From positions 1-64,000 of the forward strand of contig NZ_WOEZ01000102.1 of the NCBI RefSeq assembly GCF_013177735.1: a stretch of 64,000 nt of DNA, given 5' to 3'. This document shows positions 55,984-64,000 of this stretch, one piece after another. Position 1 is the stretch's first letter, and each line of letters starts with the position of its first letter. The translations under genes and the position numbers were made by a program. The stretch comes from Paraburkholderia elongata (GTDB lineage: Bacteria > Pseudomonadota > Gammaproteobacteria > Burkholderiales > Burkholderiaceae). The notes beneath the pieces are model-generated. The model was given only the letters and a program-made list of their open reading frames with translations, searched no databases and was not told the origin of the DNA.

Positions 55984-56394
55984 GTGGCGAATCCCTCTGC
56001 AGTAGATTGGCTCGACAAGGTCAGGTGGGACGCGAACGGCCTCGTGCCTGTGATCGCGCAGGAAGCGTCGACTAATGACGTGCTGATGTTCGCGTGGATG
56101 AACCGCGAAGCGCTGGCGAAAACCGTCGAAACCGGCCGCGCGGTGTACTTCTCGCGCTCGCGCCAGCGCCTGTGGTTCAAAGGCGAAGAGTCCGGCCACG
56201 TGCAGCATGTACATGAAGTGCGGCTCGATTGCGACGAAGACGTCGTGCTACTGAAGGTCGAGCAGGTGTCGGGTATCGCGTGCCACACCGGTCGCCACTC
56301 GTGCTTTTTCCAGAAATTCGAAGGCACGGTTGAAGATGGCGGCTGGGTCGCCGTCGATCCCGTGTTGAAAGACCCCGAACACATCTACAAATGA
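55984..56394 (+). CDS. hisI: Phosphoribosyl-AMP cyclohydrolase HisI
   Basis: A 136-residue zinc enzyme. VLMFAWMNREALAKTVETGRAVYFSRSRQRLWFKGEESGH, then DCDEDVVLL and CHTGRHSCFF provide the metal-binding residues. It begins at a GTG one base after the hisF stop and overlaps hisE by four bases. HisI and HisE are separate here, unlike the fused enteric enzyme. Confidence 0.95.
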   Translation: MANPSAVDWLDKVRWDANGLVPVIAQEASTNDVLMFAWMNREALAKTVETGRAVYFSRSRQRLWFKGEESGHVQHVHEVRLDCDEDVVLLKVEQVSGIACHTGRHSCFFQKFEGTVEDGGWVAVDPVLKDPEHIYK

Positions 56395-56774
56395 CGCAAT
56401 CCACGGAACCCTCCTCGTCCACCAACGACACGCTGCTGCGCCTCGCGGCCATCATCGACAGCCGCAAGGGCGGCGATCCGGACGTCTCGTACGTGTCGCG
56501 CCTGTTCCATAAGGGCGATGACGCAGTGCTCAAGAAGATCGGCGAAGAGGCCACCGAAGTCGTGCTGGCCGCCAAAGACGTGCGCCAAGGCGGCGCGCCG
56601 AAAGCGCTGGTCGGCGAAGTAGCGGACCTCTGGTTTCACTGCCTCGTGATGCTGTCGCATTTCGACCTGAGCCCGGCTGACGTGCTTGCCGAACTCGAGC
56701 GCCGTGAAGGCCTGTCGGGCATCGAGGAAAAGGCGCTGCGCAAGAGCCGCGAGCGCGAAGAGAACGGCGACTGA
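56391..56774 (+). CDS. hisE: Phosphoribosyl-ATP diphosphatase HisE
   Basis: A 127-residue all-alpha pyrophosphatase of the MazG-like fold. YVSRLFHKGDDAVLKKIGEEATEVVLAAK is the metal-binding signature, and EVADLWFHCLVMLSHFDL the second helix pair. Last his gene of the operon. Confidence 0.94.
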   Translation: MTQSTEPSSSTNDTLLRLAAIIDSRKGGDPDVSYVSRLFHKGDDAVLKKIGEEATEVVLAAKDVRQGGAPKALVGEVADLWFHCLVMLSHFDLSPADVLAELERREGLSGIEEKALRKSREREENGD

Positions 56775-56868
56775 TTGTTGCCGCGTTGTCGCCACGTCTT
56801 GAAGTGGCGAACGTCGGCACCCACATTGCACTGCACGCATAGGATCGCATCCTCGGGAGGACGCAAGC

Positions 56869-57264
56869 ATGGAACAGTCGCAAGGAAATTATCCGCCGCC
56901 GGTCTATCGCAACGCGATCGAGCCTGAGCGCGAACGCAGTCTGCGCACGCTCACGCATGTGTTGTACGCGCTGTATGCGGTGCACTGGCTGACGGGTGGT
57001 CTGACGATTCTGATCGCGATCATCATCAATTACGTGAAGCGGCCCGATGTGGTGGGCACGCCCTACGAGGCGCATTTCGAGTGGCAGATCCGCACGTTCT
57101 GGATGGCCTTGCTGGGTTATGCAATCGGTGGCGTGTTGCTGTTCGTGTTGATCGGCATTCCGGTTCTGTGGGCCGTCAGCATCTGGATGTTGTACCGTAT
57201 TATCAAGGGCTGGCTGTATCTGTACGATAACAAGCCGTTCGCGAATCCGCGTGGCTGGTTTTGA
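56869..57264 (+). CDS. DUF4870-like membrane protein
   Basis: A 131-residue protein with three hydrophobic segments (about 33-53, 73-95 and 97-113). Features such as YVKRPDVVGTPYEAHFEWQIRTFW and IIKGWLYLYDNKPF match a small DUF4870-type family that follows hisE in many Burkholderiales. Function is unknown. GGGAGGA-like ribosome-binding site precedes the ATG. Confidence 0.78.
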   Translation: MEQSQGNYPPPVYRNAIEPERERSLRTLTHVLYALYAVHWLTGGLTILIAIIINYVKRPDVVGTPYEAHFEWQIRTFWMALLGYAIGGVLLFVLIGIPVLWAVSIWMLYRIIKGWLYLYDNKPFANPRGWF

Positions 57265-57346
57265 GTTGAGTCCGGTTGTGGCCGGGCGAGACATGAACCG
57301 TGCGGCACCACGCTTCGCGCTCTAGCCATACTGTGTCAGGAATACG

Positions 57347-57712
57347 ATGAGTCACGACCCGAACTGCCTGTTCTGCAAGATCGCCGCCGGCGAGATTCCG
57401 TCTACCAAAGTCCACGAAGACGAAGAGTTTGTTGCCTTCCGCGACATCCGTCCGGCAGCTGAAACGCATGTGCTGGTGATTCCCCGCAAACACGTCGCCA
57501 CACTGTCGAATTGCACCGAAAGCGAGGCACCGCTGCTTGGTAGAATGCTTGTTCTGGTGGCGCGTTTGGCTGAGCAGCTGGGCGTGGCGTACACCGGTGG
57601 CGAAAGCGGTTTTCGCACGGTAATCAATACGGGTCCGGGCGGCGGGCAAGAGGTGTATCACCTGCACGCGCACATTCTTGCAGGGCCGCGTCCGTGGCAG
57701 CGAATGGGCTGA
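57347..57712 (+). CDS. HIT-domain nucleotide hydrolase (HinT-like)
   Basis: A 121-residue histidine-triad protein. The triad is in QEVYHLHAHILAG near the C-terminus (HxHxH), and NCLFCKIAAGEIPSTKVHEDE is the typical start. HinT enzymes cleave purine phosphoramidates such as AMP-lysine. Length matches HinT. It precedes tatABC in many related genomes. Confidence 0.93.
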   Translation: MSHDPNCLFCKIAAGEIPSTKVHEDEEFVAFRDIRPAAETHVLVIPRKHVATLSNCTESEAPLLGRMLVLVARLAEQLGVAYTGGESGFRTVINTGPGGGQEVYHLHAHILAGPRPWQRMG

Positions 57713-57981
57713 TAGAAGGGCAGACACCACAGGCTCATAAATAACCGCGGGCTGCGAGGCGCGCGGCGAGTTTTGGTCGCCGACAATAGCAGGGCCGTAG
57801 TTTTTGCTGCACTGTAACGACGCCGACGCGATCGTCAGGTCAGAATGGCACACCGTGTCGCGGGTTGAATCGGAACAGCTCGCGGCAACGTATAGATGGA
57901 GCGTACGCGCTTCGATTCACGCCGCAAGGCGCACGAGTTTTTCCGCATCACGGTGCGGTGTCGGGGTTAAGGAGAGTAGTC

Positions 57982-58221
57982 ATGGGTTCGTTGAGCATTT
58001 GGCATTGGCTGATCGTGTTGCTGATCGTGGCGCTCGTGTTCGGCACGAAGAAGCTGCGCAATATCGGCACCGATCTGGGTGGCGCGGTGAAGGGCTTCAA
58101 GGAAGGCATGAAGGAAGCCGAAACGCCGGCTGACGCGCAACAGCAGCGCGAACTGCCGCGTAACGGCACGGTAGATGTGGATGCAAAGGAAAAGACGCCG
58201 CGTTCCGGCGATTACCGCTAA
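57982..58221 (+). CDS. tatA: Twin-arginine translocase subunit TatA
   Basis: A 79-residue subunit: short periplasmic N-terminus, membrane helix (about 4-20), hinge FGTKKL, amphipathic helix with GGAVKGFKEGMKEAE and a polar tail. It forms the pore of the Tat path, which this window also uses (MsrP, the phosphatase-like lipoprotein and probably the Rieske protein). The ATG at 57982 has AAGGAGA. tatB and tatC follow. Confidence 0.95.
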   Translation: MGSLSIWHWLIVLLIVALVFGTKKLRNIGTDLGGAVKGFKEGMKEAETPADAQQQRELPRNGTVDVDAKEKTPRSGDYR

Positions 58222-58260
58222 GCCGCGGCCCAACCGCGTTACTGACGGACACTCCACTTC

Positions 58261-58779
58261 ATGCTGGACCTCGGTCTAACCAAGATGGCGCTGATCGGCG
58301 TCGTCGCGCTGGTCGTACTCGGGCCTGAGCGCCTGCCTCGCGTCGCCCGCACGGCCGGCGCGCTGTTCGGCCGCGCGCAACGGTATATCAACGACGTGAA
58401 GGCCGAAGTTACCCGCGAAATCGAACTCGACGAATTGCGTCGCATGAAAACCGAGTTCGAAGCGGCGGCGAGCAACGTCGAAACCAGCGTTCAGGACAAT
58501 CTGCGCAAGCATGAAACCGAACTGAACGACGCGTGGAATAGCGGCACGTCGGTGTCGCCGAGCATTGCCGGCGGCGCGCTCGAAGATGTCAGCAATTCGC
58601 CGTGGCAGACCACCACGCCGCCGGCAGGCCCCAAACGCAAGAACTGGCGCGTCAAGCAGACCGCCATGCCCACCTGGTACAAGCGCGCCACCACGCGCCG
58701 CACGCGCGTGCAGTCGGGCGCGGCGCGCGTGGCGCGGCATACGCCGGCCACCATGCGTCGTCCGACGCGGTTTTTCTGA
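58261..58779 (+). CDS. tatB: Twin-arginine translocase subunit TatB
   Basis: A 172-residue subunit with an N-terminal membrane helix and LGPERLPRVARTAG, the TatB hinge, then a long amphipathic and variable tail that ends in a basic region (KRATTRRTRVQ). It binds Tat signal peptides with TatC. Confidence 0.94.
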   Translation: MLDLGLTKMALIGVVALVVLGPERLPRVARTAGALFGRAQRYINDVKAEVTREIELDELRRMKTEFEAAASNVETSVQDNLRKHETELNDAWNSGTSVSPSIAGGALEDVSNSPWQTTTPPAGPKRKNWRVKQTAMPTWYKRATTRRTRVQSGAARVARHTPATMRRPTRFF

Positions 58780-58813
58780 TGATCAGAACGACAATCTCTA
58801 ACCGAGGGCCGGC

Positions 58814-59593
58814 GTGAGCGACCCCCAGCAAACCCAGGACGAAGGCACTGAAGAGACCTTCATTTCCCACCTCGTTGAATTGCGCGACCGTATCATCCGC
58901 GCCGGCCTTGCCGTCATCGTGGTGTTTGTCGGGCTCGTGTATTGGGCGCCGGACATCTTCCGGCTGCTGGCGCGGCCTTTGATGCAGAATCTGCCGAAGG
59001 ACGGCAAGATGATCGTCACCGACGTCACTGGCTCGTTCTTTGTGCCAATGAAGGTGACCATGCTGGTCGCCTTCGTGATCGCGCTGCCGATCGTGCTGTA
59101 CCAGATCTGGGCGTTCGTCGCGCCGGGTCTGTATCAGCATGAGAAGAAGCTGGTCGGGCCGCTGGTGGGCAGCAGCTACACGCTGTTCCTGTGCGGCATG
59201 GCGTTCGCGTACTTCGTGGTGTTTCCGACCATCTTCCGCGTGATGGCGCACTACAACGCGCCGCTCGGTGCGGAGATGACCACCGATATCAACAATTACC
59301 TGAGCTTCGTGCTCACCATGTTCATCGCGTTCGGCGTGACGTTCGAAGTGCCGATTGTCGTGGTGCTGCTGGTCCGCATGAACGTGCTGACCATCAAGAA
59401 GCTCAAGGAAATCCGTCCGTATGTGATCGTGGGCGCGTTCGTGATTTCGGCGGTGGTGACGCCGCCGGACGTGTTCTCGCAGCTGATTCTGGCGATTCCG
59501 CTGATCGTGCTGTACGAGGCGGGCATCATCGCGGCGCGGTTGATTGTCGGCAAGCAGCCGGTGGTTGCCGAAGACGCAAGTCCGCCGAATTGA
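58814..59593 (+). CDS. tatC: Twin-arginine translocase subunit TatC
   Basis: A 259-residue six-helix receptor for twin-arginine signals. FISHLVELRDRIIRAGLAV near the start carries the conserved Glu of the signal binding site, and FVAPGLYQHEKKLVGPLV and TPPDVFSQLILAIPL are family markers. The start is a GTG at 58814. Confidence 0.96.
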   Translation: MSDPQQTQDEGTEETFISHLVELRDRIIRAGLAVIVVFVGLVYWAPDIFRLLARPLMQNLPKDGKMIVTDVTGSFFVPMKVTMLVAFVIALPIVLYQIWAFVAPGLYQHEKKLVGPLVGSSYTLFLCGMAFAYFVVFPTIFRVMAHYNAPLGAEMTTDINNYLSFVLTMFIAFGVTFEVPIVVVLLVRMNVLTIKKLKEIRPYVIVGAFVISAVVTPPDVFSQLILAIPLIVLYEAGIIAARLIVGKQPVVAEDASPPN

Positions 59594-59649
59594 CGGCGTT
59601 ATGCATCTCCCGCGTTAGTCACGCTAGTAGCAGGCAGGGCCAGGCAAAC

Positions 59650-59682
59650 AAAAAGGGCAGTCCGTAATGGACTGCCCTTTTT
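59650..59682. terminator. Bidirectional terminator between tatC and the DegS-like gene
   Basis: Perfect 14-bp arms AAAAAGGGCAGTCC (59650-59663) and GGACTGCCCTTTTT (59669-59682) with a 5-base loop have A- and T-runs on both sides. The remaining sequence to 59835 holds no gene. Confidence 0.9.
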
Positions 59683-59835
59683 GCTGCAGCGTTGCTGTTT
59701 GGCTTGAAGTGTTGCCGGCTTTGGCCAACGGCACCGCCGCGCTGGGCTTAGGTCGCGGTGCCCCCGCTGTGCTGCTTGCCACTGTGCTGTGTCTCAGCTG
59801 CCGTCGCGATGCCACCGGCTGCTGCGCTCGTCTTC

Positions 59836-61059
<1,224 letters not shown>

Positions 61060-61078
61060 CTGAAGACTAGAGGTTTAT

Positions 61079-61825
61079 ATGGATCGGATCGAACTTGAAT
61101 TGTACTTGAACAATCTCCTTGAAACCGCGCGCTTCAAGGACTATTGCCCCAATGGATTGCAGGTGGAGGGGCGCCGCAAAATCAATAAGCTCGCGACCGG
61201 CGTGACGGCTTCAGTGGCCTTCCTCGAGGCCGCGCTCGACTGGGGCGCGGACGCGGTGCTGGTCCATCACGGCTACTTCTGGCGCAACGAGGCGCCGCAA
61301 ATCACGGGGCGCAAACACGCGCGGCTGAAGCTGCTGATCGCCAACGACCTGAACCTGTTCGCCTACCACCTGCCGCTCGACGACCATCCCGAGTTCGGCA
61401 ACAACGCGCAGATCGGCGCGAAGATGGGCTGGATCAGCGACGCGCGCTTCGGCGAGAACGATCTCGGCTGGCTCGCCACGTTCCCGATGCCGATCACGCT
61501 CGCGCACTTCACCGCGCAAGTCGAGCACACACTCGGCCGCACGCCGCTCGTGTTCGGCGACCCGGATCGCGAACTGCGCCGCGTGGGCTGGTGCACGGGC
61601 GCCGCGCAAGGCATGTTCGACGCCGCGATCAATGCCGGCGCCGACGTCTACCTGACCGGCGAAGTGTCGGAGTCGGTGATGCACACCTCGGCGGAAAGCG
61701 GTGTGGCGTTCCTCGCGGCCGGCCATCACGCGACCGAGCGCTTCGGCGTGCAGGCGGTGGGTAAGCATCTGTCGGAGCAGTTCGATATCGAACATCTGTT
61801 TATCGATATCCCTAATCCCGTCTGA
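61079..61825 (+). CDS. Nif3-like dinuclear metal centre protein (YbgI family)
   Basis: A 248-residue member of the NIF3/YbgI family. The metal site residues are visible in AVLVHHGYFW (near residue 60), FAYHLPLDDH (near 100) and AAGHHATERFGVQ near the end. The family binds two metals as a hexameric ring; E. coli YbgI and GTP cyclohydrolase I-type activities have been discussed, but the physiological role is unsettled. It is divergent from the DegS-like gene with 19 bases between starts and precedes petA. Confidence 0.9.
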   Translation: MDRIELELYLNNLLETARFKDYCPNGLQVEGRRKINKLATGVTASVAFLEAALDWGADAVLVHHGYFWRNEAPQITGRKHARLKLLIANDLNLFAYHLPLDDHPEFGNNAQIGAKMGWISDARFGENDLGWLATFPMPITLAHFTAQVEHTLGRTPLVFGDPDRELRRVGWCTGAAQGMFDAAINAGADVYLTGEVSESVMHTSAESGVAFLAAGHHATERFGVQAVGKHLSEQFDIEHLFIDIPNPV

Positions 61826-62046
61826 ATTGAAAATCGGCATTAGATAAGAAAAAGGCACGAATAACGCAGAGGGCACTTAAAAGGAGGTGCGAAAAAGTTT
61901 GCGATCCGTACGGAGAAACCCTGACTTATCAAGGGCTTCGCACGGATTTTGGCAATGGGGCCTTGTAAATGCCGACTCCATTCGCGCAAACTAGCGGCGG
62001 TAGAAGCGACGTGAAGGAAAAATCCAACTCAGAAGTGGGGCGTGTA
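61826..62046 (+). promoter_or_regulatory. Region upstream of petA with an isolated perfect Shine-Dalgarno
   Basis: AAGGAGGT at 61881-61888 is a complete anti-16S complement, yet no long frame begins after it. A TTG at 61899 opens a 31-codon frame that ends at 61994. No terminator is seen after the Nif3-like gene. Promoters for petABC are expected here but I see no good sigma70 pair. Confidence 0.35.
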
Positions 62047-62667
62047 ATGCGAGACAAGGAAGATGAACGCGTCGACGGCGGCCGCCGTATCTGGCTGATA
62101 GCGACGACCGTAGCAGGTGGCATAGGAGGCGTTGCCACTGTCGTACCCTTTGTTAGTTCGTTTGCACCATCTGAAAAGGCCAAGGCAGCAGGTGCCCCGG
62201 TCGAAGTCGATATTAGTGACCTCAAGCCTGGCGACATGAAGACCGTTGCCTGGCGCGGTAAGCCGGTGTGGATCATCAACCGCACCGACAAGATGCTCGC
62301 AGATGTCCAGAAAGCTGATAACGAAGTAGCGGATCCCCACACCACGAATCCTTTTTCGATGGCGTTGCCGGAGTACTGCAACAACGAATTCCGTTCACGC
62401 ACCGACCACAAGAATCTTTTCGTCGCCGTCGCCGTATGCACCCATCTGGGCTGTACGCCGACGCCGCGCTTCCAGGAGGGCGCGCAGCCCAATCTTCCCG
62501 ACGACTGGCCAGGCGGCTTCCTGTGCCCTTGCCACGGCTCGACCTATGACATGGCCGGCCGCGTCTTCAAGAACAAACCTGCGCCGCAGAATCTGGACGT
62601 CCCGCCTTACATGTTCACGTCGGCGAATTCCCTCGTGATTGGCAAGGACGAGAAAGGAGAAGCGTAA
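62047..62667 (+). CDS. petA: Ubiquinol-cytochrome c reductase Rieske iron-sulfur subunit
   Basis: A 206-residue subunit of the cytochrome bc1 complex. DGGRRIWLIATTVAGG carries a twin-Arg-like stretch before the membrane anchor (about 15-36). The Rieske cluster ligands are in CTHLGC and CPCHGSTYD. I choose the ATG at 62047 (MRDKEDERVDGGRR), which is the usual family start; the frame opens at 61969. It passes electrons from ubiquinol to cytochrome c1. petB starts directly at the stop codon's next base. Confidence 0.94.
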   Translation: MRDKEDERVDGGRRIWLIATTVAGGIGGVATVVPFVSSFAPSEKAKAAGAPVEVDISDLKPGDMKTVAWRGKPVWIINRTDKMLADVQKADNEVADPHTTNPFSMALPEYCNNEFRSRTDHKNLFVAVAVCTHLGCTPTPRFQEGAQPNLPDDWPGGFLCPCHGSTYDMAGRVFKNKPAPQNLDVPPYMFTSANSLVIGKDEKGEA

Positions 62668-64000
62668 ATGGCGATCGAACACGAAGTGGAGACGACCGGG
62701 CTGGCGGGCTGGATCGACCGGCGCTTTCCGATGACGGCGACGTGGAAGAAGCATGTCTCCGAGTACTACGCACCGAAGAATTTCAACTTCTGGTACTTCT
62801 TCGGCTCGTTGGCGCTGCTGGTGCTGGTGAATCAGATCGTCACCGGCATCTTCCTCACGATGAACTACAAGCCGGACGCGACGCTCGCGTTCTCGTCGGT
62901 CGAGTACATCATGCGCGAGGTGCCGTGGGGCTGGCTGATCCGCTATATGCACTCCACGGGCGCGTCGATGTTCTTCGTCGTCGTGTATCTGCATATGTTC
63001 CGCGGGCTGCTGTACGGCTCGTATCGCAAGCCACGCGAGCTGGTGTGGGTGTTCGGCTGCGCGATTTTCCTGAGCCTGATGGCCGAAGCGTTTTTCGGCT
63101 ATCTGCTGCCGTGGGGCCAGATGTCGTTCTGGGGCGCGCAGGTGATCGTGAACCTGTTCTCGGCGATTCCGTTCATCGGGCCGGATCTGTCGTTGTGGAT
63201 CCGTGGCGACTACGTCGTGTCCGACGTCACGCTGAACCGCTTTTTCGCGTTCCACGTGATCGCGATTCCGCTGGTTCTGATCTTGCTGGTCGTCGTGCAT
63301 CTGGTGGCGCTGCATGAAGTCGGCTCGAACAATCCGGACGGCATCGAGATCAAGGCGAAGAAGGGCCCGGACGGCATTCCGCTCGACGGCATTCCGTTCC
63401 ATCCGTACTACTCCGTGCACGACTTCATGGGCGTCTCGGTGTTTCTGATCATTTTCGCCGCGATCATCTTTTTCGCGCCGGAAATGGGTGGGTACTTCCT
63501 TGAAGCAAACAACTTCATTCCCGCCAATCCGTTGCAAACACCGCCGGAAATTGCGCCTGTGTGGTACTTCACGGCTTTCTATGCGATGTTGCGCGCCACC
63601 ACCGATCCATTCAAGATCGTGCTGATGATCATCATCGCGCTGCTCGGCCTGTTCGCTCTGGTGCGCGCGCGCGGCAAGTGGAAGCTTGGCCTGCCGGTGC
63701 TCGCGGTGCTGGTGATTGTGGCCATGGCGTTCACCGAATCGAAGTTCTGGGGTGTGGTGGTGATGGGCGGCGCGGTGATCTCGCTGTTCTTCCTGCCGTG
63801 GCTCGACCGCTCGCCGGTGAAGTCGATCCGTTACCGGCCGTTTTTTCACAAGGTGTTCTACGGAATCTTCGTGCTCGCTTTCCTGACGTTAGGCTTCCTC
63901 GGCACCAAACCGCCGTCGCCTGCCTCGACGTTGATCGCCCAGGTGTGTGCGCTGATCTACTTCGCGTTTTTCCTCGGTATGCCCGTCTGGACGCGGCTTG
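62668..64000 (+). CDS. petB: Cytochrome b of the bc1 complex (partial, runs off the window)
   Basis: The ATG at 62668 follows the petA TAA directly, with AAAGGAGAAG as ribosome-binding site. The frame is open to the window end and gives 444 residues of cytochrome b. WYFFGSLALLVLVNQIVTGIFL is the first helix. The haem histidines fall in YMHSTGASMFF with VVYLHMFRG, and in FFAFHVIAIPL with VVVHLVALHE. The Qo-site PEWY box reads PVWYF here. The end of the gene and petC lie outside. Confidence 0.95.
   Translation, partial: MAIEHEVETTGLAGWIDRRFPMTATWKKHVSEYYAPKNFNFWYFFGSLALLVLVNQIVTGIFLTMNYKPDATLAFSSVEYIMREVPWGWLIRYMHSTGASMFFVVVYLHMFRGLLYGSYRKPRELVWVFGCAIFLSLMAEAFFGYLLPWGQMSFWGAQVIVNLFSAIPFIGPDLSLWIRGDYVVSDVTLNRFFAFHVIAIPLVLILLVVVHLVALHEVGSNNPDGIEIKAKKGPDGIPLDGIPFHPYYSVHDFMGVSVFLIIFAAIIFFAPEMGGYFLEANNFIPANPLQTPPEIAPVWYFTAFYAMLRATTDPFKIVLMIIIALLGLFALVRARGKWKLGLPVLAVLVIVAMAFTESKFWGVVVMGGAVISLFFLPWLDRSPVKSIRYRPFFHKVFYGIFVLAFLTLGFLGTKPPSPASTLIAQVCALIYFAFFLGMPVWTRL

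Noticed and set aside
57713..57981. Possible RNA gene in the gap before tatA
   Set aside because: I looked for tRNA arms (T-loop TTCGA, acceptor stem) and for a strong hairpin with a T-run and found neither.

Overview
The window is a GC-rich, gene-dense chromosomal segment of a Burkholderiales bacterium, most likely Paraburkholderia or a close Burkholderia relative. This rests on recognisable gene orders (mrcA-pilMNOPQ-aroKB-dgt-gltBD; mla operon-murA-hisGDCB-marC-hisHAFIE-tatABC-petAB), on protein sequences of Burkholderia type, and on the base composition. I found no tRNA, rRNA, CRISPR array, prophage or intact insertion sequence.

Layout. 1-4.2 kb: tail of a CcsB/ResC-like cytochrome c biogenesis gene, the msrPQ periplasmic methionine sulfoxide repair pair, lysA with lptM, and divergent cyaY. 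4.2-14.4 kb: PBP1A (mrcA) divergent from a type IV pilus/competence assembly operon (pilM, pilN, a fused pilO-pilP, pilQ) running into aroK, aroB and a dNTPase gene. 14.4-16.6 kb: a small DUF883-type membrane protein, an OmpW porin and a REP-associated transposase relative that has lost its catalytic residues. 16.8-23.1 kb: gltB and gltD (glutamate synthase), followed by a paired direct/inverted repeat array. 23.5-27.2 kb: D-amino acid dehydrogenase with an MFS transporter, then an exported phosphatase-like lipoprotein whose P-loop cysteine is serine.

27.4-33.9 kb is the accessory-looking part. A histidine kinase/response regulator pair and a second, orphan response regulator (about 58% identical to the first by my ungapped count) bracket small secreted proteins, a DUF6726-like lipoprotein and an orphan FlgH (flagellar L-ring) homologue. 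Unusual inverted and phased repeats lie between them. 34.1-36.7 kb: an SbmA/YddA-type ABC transporter overlapping an SDR gene.

37-40.8 kb: a TPP riboswitch followed by thiO-thiS-thiG-thiE. 40.8-45.2 kb: the phospholipid-transport operon mlaF-E-D-A-C-B. 45.3-47.3 kb: an ABC-2 exporter pair and a BolA-family gene. 47.4-56.8 kb: murA and the complete his operon, with marC inside it and a 26-bp perfect palindrome between hisG and hisD. 56.9-64 kb: DUF4870 protein, HIT protein, tatABC, a DegS/DegQ-like protease, a Nif3-family protein and the start of the cytochrome bc1 operon (petA, petB cut by the window end).

Most of the window is core metabolism and envelope biogenesis. The best candidates for something not previously described are the 27.4-33.9 kb regulator/FlgH/secreted-protein island, the pilO-pilP fusion, the catalytically dead RAYT and the cysteine-less phosphatase lipoprotein.
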